A stretch of 64,000 nucleotides of DNA from CAYHBO01 sp964354855 (lineage in GTDB: Bacteria > Babelota > Babeliae > Babelales > RVW-14), in assembly GCA_964354855.1 (NCBI GenBank), contig CAYHBO010000004.1, forward strand, positions 4,263-68,262. Direction: 5' to 3'. Below, in pieces: positions 27,482-35,265 of the stretch (position 1 is the first letter of the stretch; every line of letters begins with the position of its first letter). The notes below the pieces were generated by a model. It saw nothing but the letters and a program-made list of their open reading frames with translations, searched no databases and had not been told where the DNA came from. The translations under genes and the position numbers were made by a program.

Positions 27482-28215
27482 AGTGTGATTTCGTACTCGA
27501 TAAAGCAACCACGGTCTCATCAGAGGTTTATTTAACCCAGCTTTTGGGTGATTGCCATCTTGAACAAAAACCACATGAACAACTTTATCTACTCCTCACC
27601 ATTAAAAAAGAAACAACCGTTAATGTCATTGATGATTTACATACCCATCTTTTTTTGAACACAAAAATCGAATTTCTCGTTGAGCAAGATGCACACTTAG
27701 CTTATGAAGTAAAAATGCTTGAAGGCGTTGATGTCATCTTTGGCAATAGCCAACCAACTTCCACTACAGACACAACCATCATAGCAAAAGAACTCATAGT
27801 TCGCCTGATGGGAACCAATGCTCATGCTAATCTTAAAGGCACCTGTTTCGGTCATGAAAAGAAAATTTTTAGATTTAAAACATTACAAGATCATAAAGCG
27901 CCGCATGCTACCAGTAACGTCATTATCAAAAGCGTTCTTGATGGAGAAGCCATCTTTTCGTGCCATAGCTTAATCAATGTTGCACAAGAGGCTCAAAGAA
28001 CTTTTGCACAACAAGCCAATAAAAATATTTTATTGAGCGATCGAGCCAGAGCGGTTTCTATTCCTATGCTTGAAGTACTTGCAAATGATGTCACCTGTAA
28101 ACACGGTGCCGCTATTAGCACCTTTGATGATGAACAAATGTTCTATCTTCAAAGCCGTGGGCTTCAACCTAAGGCGGCTAAGAAGATTTTAGTACAAGCG
28201 TTCTTGGAGTATTAG
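27478..28215 (+). CDS. sufD: SufD-like Fe-S assembly protein, short
   Basis: 245 residues, against about 400 in typical SufD. The start overlaps the sufB stop (ATGA). The C-terminal SufBD core is clear: HATSNVIIKSVLDGEAIFS, QQANKNILLSDRARAVSIPMLE in pattern, then CKHGAAISTFDDEQMFYLQSRGL and a final AFLEY. The N-terminal helical part of SufD is mostly missing. SufD pairs with SufB and SufC and supports iron entry. The compact form is in line with a reduced genome. Confidence 0.85.
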   Translation: MKCDFVLDKATTVSSEVYLTQLLGDCHLEQKPHEQLYLLLTIKKETTVNVIDDLHTHLFLNTKIEFLVEQDAHLAYEVKMLEGVDVIFGNSQPTSTTDTTIIAKELIVRLMGTNAHANLKGTCFGHEKKIFRFKTLQDHKAPHATSNVIIKSVLDGEAIFSCHSLINVAQEAQRTFAQQANKNILLSDRARAVSIPMLEVLANDVTCKHGAAISTFDDEQMFYLQSRGLQPKAAKKILVQAFLEY

Positions 28216-28227
28216 ATCATAGCCAGA

Positions 28228-28258
28228 TCCTTCGAGACGCCCTCCGGGCTCCTCAGGA
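28228..28258. repeat. short palindromic dispersed repeat
   Basis: tccttcgagacgccctccgggctcctcagga. The inner gccc-tcc-gggc and outer tcct/agga arms form a hairpin. It is related in pattern (TTCGAGACG...CTCCTCA) to 7523-7562, and lies 12 bases after the sufD stop. Confidence 0.5.
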
Positions 28259-28363
28259 CAAACAACGCCCTATCACCATCTCTTGACGGTCTGACAACCC
28301 ATTATTATGATGATCATCAGCATACATTCTGTTTGTTGGTTTTAATGATAAAAAGGAAAAGAG

Positions 28364-29356
28364 ATGAAAAAATTATACACACTAATAACCTATGTAATCA
28401 CGCTTCTGCTAGGAAGTTCTTGCTGTGCACTATCACTTAAAAGTACACAGGGATACAAAACTGATTCCCCACTATTTGCCAATGGTGACAGCATCTGTGG
28501 TTTTGTAAGCCTCAAAAAAGGATTTCAAGCAACAGGCGGCGACACCATCACATTCGATACCGATGGCACCCTATCCGGCCCAGTAAAAGTTCACGGCGAC
28601 GGTCCACTCACCATCTCTCTTGCAGGAGACTTACACCTTGGTTCAGGATTTAATCTACAAACCCCTCTTATTCTTCGTGGACACAAAACAGCTCTCGTAC
28701 TTGGCGCAGCGTTACATTTACCAGCCAGCTATCCGTTAAATATTGACGGAGAAACAACCATTAATGGAATGGGTCATGAACTCTCTTCTGAAAAAGCAAT
28801 TAAGATTAATGACCAAGCAAAGCTCACCCTACGCAACCTCACACTATCAAGCACCAATGATCATCTTTTTGATATGGAACCGACCGCACAAGGCGTTGAA
28901 CTTAATACTGTTGTGCTTAATGTAAACGGCGTCCAAAGTTTAGTTAACGATTTTGGAAATATCGTTATTCACAATAAAGTGACTATTCAAGGCTCGTCAG
29001 ACGCTAAAATAATTTTACCTGCAAATGCAACGCTCACCATTATGCCTCATGCTACCCTATGCATTGAAGGAGTAATATTATCATGCGAAAATACCTCCTC
29101 AGAAAATCAAATTCGTTTCATTGATGAAACATCAACCATTAATTTGAATCAAAGCTCATTTGAACTTCTTGGTAATGCCATTTTTACTAAAGGAAGAATT
29201 ACCTGCAACAACGAAGTAATTTTAAATGTCACAGCAGAAAGAAGTCTCATCTTTGGCGATGGAGAAAATAAAAAAAATAACTTTAATTTAATGTTGCTCG
29301 GCGGGACATCAGTCAAACTTGATGGCAGCGGCATCATTATTGATCGTTCAGTATAA
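28364..29356 (+). CDS. secreted beta-solenoid protein
   Basis: 330 residues with a signal peptide (MKKLYTLITYVITLLLGSSCCA) and a ggaaaagag ribosome site. The whole mature chain is built from short beta-strand rungs (TINGMGHEL, KLTLRNLTLSS, KVTIQGSSD, TLTIMPHATLCIEG), as in right-handed parallel beta-helices. It resembles the C-terminal half of the repeat protein at 61835-64000: TINGMGHEL against IVNGQGHSW, and similar N-(V/I)-(V/T) rungs. Probably a surface or secreted adhesin-type or carbohydrate-contacting protein. It stands immediately before the exported glycosyltransferase island. Confidence 0.65.
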   Translation: MKKLYTLITYVITLLLGSSCCALSLKSTQGYKTDSPLFANGDSICGFVSLKKGFQATGGDTITFDTDGTLSGPVKVHGDGPLTISLAGDLHLGSGFNLQTPLILRGHKTALVLGAALHLPASYPLNIDGETTINGMGHELSSEKAIKINDQAKLTLRNLTLSSTNDHLFDMEPTAQGVELNTVVLNVNGVQSLVNDFGNIVIHNKVTIQGSSDAKIILPANATLTIMPHATLCIEGVILSCENTSSENQIRFIDETSTINLNQSSFELLGNAIFTKGRITCNNEVILNVTAERSLIFGDGENKKNNFNLMLLGGTSVKLDGSGIIIDRSV

Positions 29357-29381
29357 TTACTCAGGCAATAAAGGACTAATC

Positions 29382-30593
29382 ATGATCTTTTTAAAATACT
29401 ATCGCATAGCAAGCGTAGCTTTCTTATTTTTTTTCCCCAACATAAACACATTACCAATCACTGACAACAACCCCCCATCGATTCTGCATCTACACTTTAA
29501 ATGTCCCGATCCAGGTGGCATTGAATCTCATTTAATTGGCCTCAATAAAATTTTCAATGAAAAAGGCATCAAAAATATTGTTCTTACCAGTAAATATTCC
29601 ACCTTTTTGATTGATGCACTCAACCAGCCAGCACAAGAAAATGGCAAGTCTTGCCGAACTTTTGATCATCCTTTATTCGATCCAATTAACACTGACATAC
29701 AAGCAATCTATGAAAAAGATAATGTTGCCGTTATCGTCAGTAATTGGCCCGGAGGATTAAATTCAAGCGTCAATTTTGCAGAACACTTTCCCGTTAAACT
29801 TGTCTATATGCATCATAATTTTGTTCATGATTTTGATGATACTGAAATAGAGAACCTCAATAAAACAAATGGCATTCTTGCGGTATCTCCAATAGCTGCG
29901 GCTTATTTTAAAGAATTATCTAATTCCGAAAAAATCCAAGTCAAAAATATAGAACATATGGCGCCATTTTGGGATGAAGACAAATATCTCACCTATCAAC
30001 TAAAGTATACAAAAAAGGAATTTTTCAAGAACACATTCAATCTTGATATCACTGATGATTATCCAATCATTTGTTCAGTTGCCAACCTCTACTGGTATAA
30101 AAATCATCAGGTGCTTATCAAAGCGTTAGGCTTATTACACCATAAAGATCAAACCAAATTTCATCTTATCCTTGCAGGTGATGGCCCAGAAAGAAAAAAA
30201 CTTGAACAACTCACTGCAAGTCTAAAATTAACAAACTACGTTCATTTCATTGGAAAAACATTAGAAGTCCCAGAACTTCTTTACCATGCAGACCTTCATG
30301 TATTGCCAAGCTCTCACGAAAGTTTTGGGCTTGTACATCTTGAAGCGGCAACCATGAAAAAACCTTTCGTTGGCGCTACAAAAACCGGCGCAGAAGGATT
30401 TATTCAACAGGGCATCACCGGATTTATTTTTGAAAATAACAATGCACAAGATCTCGCAGAAAAATTAAAGATATTACTTAATGACTCAACATTACGAAAA
30501 ACCATGGGAGAAAAAGCGTTTACCTATGTACGTCAGCATTATGCAAATAAAGTTATCTTTGATAAGTGGGTAGACTTTTTAGGAAAAATTTAG
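29382..30593 (+). CDS. exported GT4-type glycosyltransferase A
   Basis: 403 residues, started at the ATG with agga upstream. The N-terminus (FLKYYRIASVAFLFFFPNINTLP) is a signal peptide or anchor. Then a GT-B fold of family GT4: PGGIESHLIGLNKIF (nucleotide/acceptor loop), SVANLYWYKNHQVL, FHLILAGDGPERKKLEQL, LPSSHESFGLVHLEA (the E-x7-E motif, about residues 309-322), and TGFIFENNNAQDLA. GT4 enzymes transfer a sugar from a nucleotide donor with retention. Location outside the cytoplasm is unusual for the family. The next GT4 gene begins right after the stop codon. Confidence 0.85.
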   Translation: MIFLKYYRIASVAFLFFFPNINTLPITDNNPPSILHLHFKCPDPGGIESHLIGLNKIFNEKGIKNIVLTSKYSTFLIDALNQPAQENGKSCRTFDHPLFDPINTDIQAIYEKDNVAVIVSNWPGGLNSSVNFAEHFPVKLVYMHHNFVHDFDDTEIENLNKTNGILAVSPIAAAYFKELSNSEKIQVKNIEHMAPFWDEDKYLTYQLKYTKKEFFKNTFNLDITDDYPIICSVANLYWYKNHQVLIKALGLLHHKDQTKFHLILAGDGPERKKLEQLTASLKLTNYVHFIGKTLEVPELLYHADLHVLPSSHESFGLVHLEAATMKKPFVGATKTGAEGFIQQGITGFIFENNNAQDLAEKLKILLNDSTLRKTMGEKAFTYVRQHYANKVIFDKWVDFLGKI

Positions 30594-32651
30594 ATGAGAA
30601 CAAGTAAGATTGTTTTTTTGCTAAGCATTTTTTTTGTGGTTCACGCCTACGCTGAAGGACCAAAGTTCCTTAACCTTCACTATCGATTTCCATCACAAGG
30701 AGGTCTCGAATCACACCTCCTTATGTTTAATAAAGTTTTTGAACAACATCAGGTCTCGAACACTCTTCTGACCAGTCAACATTCAACATGGTTAGTAAAA
30801 AATATTAATCTTCCACCAAGCCATTATGGCCCCACCTGTCGCACATACCATCATGAGGGACTCAATCCAAGCATTTTTGATATCATTAACACCTGTAAAG
30901 ATCTACACCCATCAACCATCATATGCAACTGGATGGATCAGTTACCAAATTGCATTAAGGCAGCTAAAAATCATTCCGCCCATACTATCTACATGCACCA
31001 CACTCCCAAAGATAGTTTTACGGCTGATGAAATCATGCAGCTTAATCAAACTAACGGCATTATTACGGTCTCTCCAACACTTGCCATGCATCTTAAAAAA
31101 TTACAAGAAACAGGAGTGATAACGGTAAAACACTTAGAACACATAGCACCATTTTGGGATGAAGACCAATTTTTAGGGTTCAAGCCAACACGCTCAAAAA
31201 AAGATTTTTTTATCAACCAGTTACAATTGAATATTCCCGATGACTCCCCTGTCATCTGTTCAGTAGCTAACTTGTACTGGTATAAAAATCATAAACTTCT
31301 TTTACATGCTATTGATCAACTTATTCACAAGAGACAAAAGAAATTTCATGTCATTCTTGCCGGTGATGGATCACGTAAAAATGAGCTTATAACGCTAACA
31401 CGAGAGCTTAACTTAACCGACTATGTCCATTTTGTTGGCAAGATACACGAGGTTCCAGAACTTCTGTATCATGCAGATTTTCATGTATTACCAAGTTCTA
31501 ATGAGCCTTTTGGACTTACCCACCTTGAAGCCGCAACCATGAAAAAACCTTTTGTCGGCGCAACAGAAACAGGAGCTGCAGAATTTATCCAACATGGAGT
31601 CACCGGATTTATTTTTGAAAACAACAATGCCCAAGATCTTGCTGATACCTTAGAAAAACTCCTTGATAATCCAGCACTTTGTAAAATCATGGGAGAAAAT
31701 GCCTATACCTTTGTTCACCAAAACTACTCAAACGAAGCTCTCTTTAAGAAATGGATGATATTTTTAAAGCAGATGGAAGCGGCTGATGCATCAATCACAC
31801 AGCAAATAACTCCTCAACCAGAGAATATTGATCATATTACCATAGCAATTCTCGCTAAAGATATGGCTCACGTACTCCCTTTATACCTCAGCTGCATTGA
31901 ACAACAAACCTGGCCTAAAAATAAAACGTATCTTTATATTCGCACAAACAATAACAAAGATAATACAATAGACCTGTTAAAAGCATGGATGAATCAAGTT
32001 GGGAGCCAGTATGCTGGTATTTATTTTGACGATACCGATACAAAAGAACGTGTAGAGAAATATGGCATCCATCAATGGAACTCAGAGCGATTTAGAGTTC
32101 TAGGCAAAATTCGCCAAGACTCCGTAACTTGGGCCCATGAGCACAAATCTCATTATTTTGTTGCCGACTGTGATAATTTTATTAGACCGGATACTATTGA
32201 GGTTCTCATGAATACTAACCTCCCAGTTATTGGACCATTACTGCGAAGAAACGACAGTAATGAAAATTATGATTGCTTTGAACATGGACCGTCAACGTTT
32301 CATGTTCTTCCTCCAAGTGCTCCACAGTACTGGAGACCGGACAATCCATTACATACCATACTCGTAAAACAAGAAATGAGAGGATTGATAAAAGTCCCGA
32401 TCATACACTGCACCTACCTGATAAGACATGAATACCTCGATCAAGTCAGCTATGACGACAACACTGGCCGTTGGGAATTTGCTATCTTCAGCGACACCTT
32501 AAATAAACAAGGAATCCCTCAGTATGTTGATACCCGTGAAGTGTATGGTTATCTTACCAGAGCTGAAAACGGAACTGAACTTGTAAATTGGCTTACAGAA
32601 CTAAAGAGTGGCCCATGGCTGAAGAAAACATTGGCAAGGATTACTCTTTAA
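30594..32651 (+). CDS. exported GT4 glycosyltransferase fused to a procollagen-galactosyltransferase-like domain
   Basis: 685 residues. Signal peptide MRTSKIVFLLSIFFVVHAYA. Residues about 22-395 form a GT4 domain (SQGGLESHLLMFN, SVANLYWYKNHKLL, SSNEPFGLTHLEA). Residues about 410-665 are a second, GT-A-type domain: ITIAILAKDMAHVLPLYLSC, ERFRVLGKIRQDS, VADCDNFIRPD (DxD-type metal site, about 524), PIIHCTYLIRHEY and REVYGYL. In order and spacing this matches what I know of the N-terminal domain of animal COLGALT (GLT25D) enzymes, which galactosylate hydroxylysine in collagen. The fusion suggests a two-step transferase. It touches the previous gene, and the next GT4 follows after 164 bp. Confidence 0.8.
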   Translation: MRTSKIVFLLSIFFVVHAYAEGPKFLNLHYRFPSQGGLESHLLMFNKVFEQHQVSNTLLTSQHSTWLVKNINLPPSHYGPTCRTYHHEGLNPSIFDIINTCKDLHPSTIICNWMDQLPNCIKAAKNHSAHTIYMHHTPKDSFTADEIMQLNQTNGIITVSPTLAMHLKKLQETGVITVKHLEHIAPFWDEDQFLGFKPTRSKKDFFINQLQLNIPDDSPVICSVANLYWYKNHKLLLHAIDQLIHKRQKKFHVILAGDGSRKNELITLTRELNLTDYVHFVGKIHEVPELLYHADFHVLPSSNEPFGLTHLEAATMKKPFVGATETGAAEFIQHGVTGFIFENNNAQDLADTLEKLLDNPALCKIMGENAYTFVHQNYSNEALFKKWMIFLKQMEAADASITQQITPQPENIDHITIAILAKDMAHVLPLYLSCIEQQTWPKNKTYLYIRTNNNKDNTIDLLKAWMNQVGSQYAGIYFDDTDTKERVEKYGIHQWNSERFRVLGKIRQDSVTWAHEHKSHYFVADCDNFIRPDTIEVLMNTNLPVIGPLLRRNDSNENYDCFEHGPSTFHVLPPSAPQYWRPDNPLHTILVKQEMRGLIKVPIIHCTYLIRHEYLDQVSYDDNTGRWEFAIFSDTLNKQGIPQYVDTREVYGYLTRAENGTELVNWLTELKSGPWLKKTLARITL

Positions 32652-32815
32652 TTTTCCCATCAAAAACCCTTTATCTTTCAAGTAATCATATTCAATTTGA
32701 AAACATTGTTGATATTTATCTTAAATAATAGGTAAGATCAACCCTGATGGTAATTATAACTAATAATTACAAACTATTTATTTGATAAATAAGCGGTAAG
32801 AAAAAGAGTGCTGTG

Positions 32816-34063
32816 ATGCAAAAGCTCCACTTCGTTTCGCTCCTAACCATGAGCGCCTTCCTTACTATCACCTTGACAACAGACCCTTTAACACTAATAC
32901 CACTTGATATAAATCCCACCATTCTCCAGCAGAATAAAAAGCAGGCTCTTCTAAATATCCATTACAATGTTCCCTCTCCTGGCGGCATAGAAACACATTT
33001 ATTGATTTTTAATAAGCTTTTTGCCCAACAGGCCATCCCTCATACATTACTTACCAGTAAACACTCTACGTGGATTGTTAATACCATAAATCAACCAGCA
33101 AATCCTTATGGCCTACATTGCCATCTATACAATCATGATGAAGTAAATCCAACATCAACCGATATCCTTAACACATGCAAAGAAAAACAAATATCCACCA
33201 TAATCTGTAACTGGGAAGGCCCCCTATTAGATGCAAGCCTTGATGCTGCCAAAACTCACCCAACAAAACTTATCTTTGTACATCATAATTTTAAAGAAGA
33301 TTTTACCGATCAAAACATTGAAAAATTCAACCAGCTTAGCGCCATTGTGGCGGTTTCCCCAGTTGTAACCGAGTCTTTACATCGATTACAAAAATCGGGA
33401 CGCTTACAAGTAAAAAATATAATGCACATCTCACCTTTTTGGGATGAAGACAAATTTTTAACGTTCAAACCAACACGATCAAAACAAGATTTCTTTAAAC
33501 AAAAATTCAATCTCACCTTCACCGATAATGATCCCGTAATCTGTTCTGTAGCAAATTTATATTGGTGCAAAAATCAACAATTACTCTTACATGCCGCTGC
33601 AAACCTACTCCATACCAAAAATAAAAAGTTTCACCTCATTCTAGCGGGGGAAGGCGACGATCTCCCGAAGCTAGAACAATTAGCAAGAGAGCTAAACATA
33701 ACATCCTGTACTCACTTTGTTGGAAGAACCTTAGAAGTCCCTGAACTTCTGCATCATATAGATTTACACGTACTACCAAGCTCTCACGAAGGGTTTGGGC
33801 TCGTACAACTTGAAGCAGCTATGATGAAGAAACCATTTTTAGCCGCAACAAAAACAGCCGCTGAAAGAATTATTCAACATGGTATTACCGGATTTATTTT
33901 TGAAAATAACAACGCCCAAGACTTGGCAAATAAATTGGAAACATTAATCGATAATCCAAAACTGCGTCAAACCATGGGACAGAATGCATACAATTTTGTA
34001 CGCCAACATTATGCAAACAAAATTCTCTTTAACAAATGGATAGATTTATTGGAGAAAATTTAA
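32816..34063 (+). CDS. exported GT4-type glycosyltransferase B
   Basis: 415 residues, from the ATG at 32816 (a GTG lies one codon upstream). Signal peptide MQKLHFVSLLTMSAFLTITLTT. GT4 landmarks: PGGIETHLLIFNKLF, SVANLYWCKNQQLL, LAGEGDDLPKLEQLA, LPSSHEGFGLVQLEAA (E-x7-E) and TGFIFENNNAQDLA. The final residues INLLEKI-type tail is shared with A and C. The stop overlaps the next start (TAATG), so translation is coupled. Confidence 0.85.
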   Translation: MQKLHFVSLLTMSAFLTITLTTDPLTLIPLDINPTILQQNKKQALLNIHYNVPSPGGIETHLLIFNKLFAQQAIPHTLLTSKHSTWIVNTINQPANPYGLHCHLYNHDEVNPTSTDILNTCKEKQISTIICNWEGPLLDASLDAAKTHPTKLIFVHHNFKEDFTDQNIEKFNQLSAIVAVSPVVTESLHRLQKSGRLQVKNIMHISPFWDEDKFLTFKPTRSKQDFFKQKFNLTFTDNDPVICSVANLYWCKNQQLLLHAAANLLHTKNKKFHLILAGEGDDLPKLEQLARELNITSCTHFVGRTLEVPELLHHIDLHVLPSSHEGFGLVQLEAAMMKKPFLAATKTAAERIIQHGITGFIFENNNAQDLANKLETLIDNPKLRQTMGQNAYNFVRQHYANKILFNKWIDLLEKI

Positions 34064-35265
34064 TGAAAATTATCATAAGCGTAATCATATTACTCTATCC
34101 GCTCACAATAACAGCAACCGTACAACCATTAAAATCCCAAAATATTTTAAACCTTCATTACCGATTTCCTCATCCAGGCGGCATAGAAACACATGTACTT
34201 ATGGCTAATAAAGTTTTTGCTCAACGCAACACACCTCACACACTCCTCACAAGTAAACATTCTGAATGGATAGTAAACCGTATTAACCAACCAAAATCAC
34301 CTTATGGCCCACCATGCTATCTTTTAGGACATGATGAATTTTTTCCAACCCCTACAGATGTTCTACAAGCCTGCCAACAAAAACAAATCTCCACCATCAT
34401 TTGTAATTGGATTGGACACTTAGATCAAGGAATCGAATCTACTAAAACTCATCCTGCAGATTTAATTTATATGCATCACGTACCGGTAGATATTTTTAGC
34501 CCCATTGAACTTCAAAAAATTAATCAAGCAAAAGGCATCGTTGCCGTTTCACCGATCATGACTAATCAATTTAAAACACTCCAAAAAATGGGCATCATTA
34601 CCATCAAGCATATTGAACATATCGGCCCATTCTGGGATGAAGATAAATTTTTACAATGCAAACCAACTCGATCACGACAAGAATTTTTTAAACAGGCATT
34701 CAACCTTGATATCCCCACCGACCTCCCACTCGTCTGCTCCGTTGCAAATTTTGCCTGGTATAAAAACCATCCATTACTCTTAAAAGCGGTAAGTATTCTT
34801 ATCAATCAAAAACAGAAAAAATTTCACCTCATCCTTGCCGGCGAGGGGGTGGAAAAGAAAAATTTAGAAGCACTAATCAATGAACTTAATATTGCACCCT
34901 ATGTCCATTTGCTTGGGAAAACACAAGAAGTTCCTGAGCTTCTTCACCATGTAGATATCCATGTACTTGCAAGTTCTAATGAGCCTTTCGGGCTAACCCA
35001 TGTTGAAGCAGCTACTATGAAAAAACCTTTTATTGCAGCAACAGGAACCGGAGCTTCCACATTTATCAACCATGGCATTACCGGTTTTATTTTTGAGAAC
35101 AACAATGCGCAAGACCTTGCCAATAAACTTGAAATTGTTATTGATAACAAAGTATTTCGTGAAAGAATGGGACAAGACGCTTTTACGTTTGTTCGCAATA
35201 ATTACTCAAATCAAGTTCTTTTTAACAAATGGATGAACTTCTTGAAGAAAATAGAGGGGCACTAA
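34063..35265 (+). CDS. exported GT4-type glycosyltransferase C
   Basis: 400 residues. The ATG overlaps the previous stop and follows ggag. Signal peptide MKIIISVIILLYPLTITA. GT4 landmarks: PGGIETHVLMANKVF, SVANFAWYKNHPLL, LAGEGVEKKNLEAL, ASSNEPFGLTHVEAA (E-x7-E) and TGFIFENNNAQDLA. It resembles the GT4 half of the fusion gene (SSNEPFGLTH) more than A or B (SSHE.FGLV), so two subtypes alternate. Its stop codon overlaps the stop codon of the convergent alaS. Confidence 0.85.
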   Translation: MKIIISVIILLYPLTITATVQPLKSQNILNLHYRFPHPGGIETHVLMANKVFAQRNTPHTLLTSKHSEWIVNRINQPKSPYGPPCYLLGHDEFFPTPTDVLQACQQKQISTIICNWIGHLDQGIESTKTHPADLIYMHHVPVDIFSPIELQKINQAKGIVAVSPIMTNQFKTLQKMGIITIKHIEHIGPFWDEDKFLQCKPTRSRQEFFKQAFNLDIPTDLPLVCSVANFAWYKNHPLLLKAVSILINQKQKKFHLILAGEGVEKKNLEALINELNIAPYVHLLGKTQEVPELLHHVDIHVLASSNEPFGLTHVEAATMKKPFIAATGTGASTFINHGITGFIFENNNAQDLANKLEIVIDNKVFRERMGQDAFTFVRNNYSNQVLFNKWMNFLKKIEGH

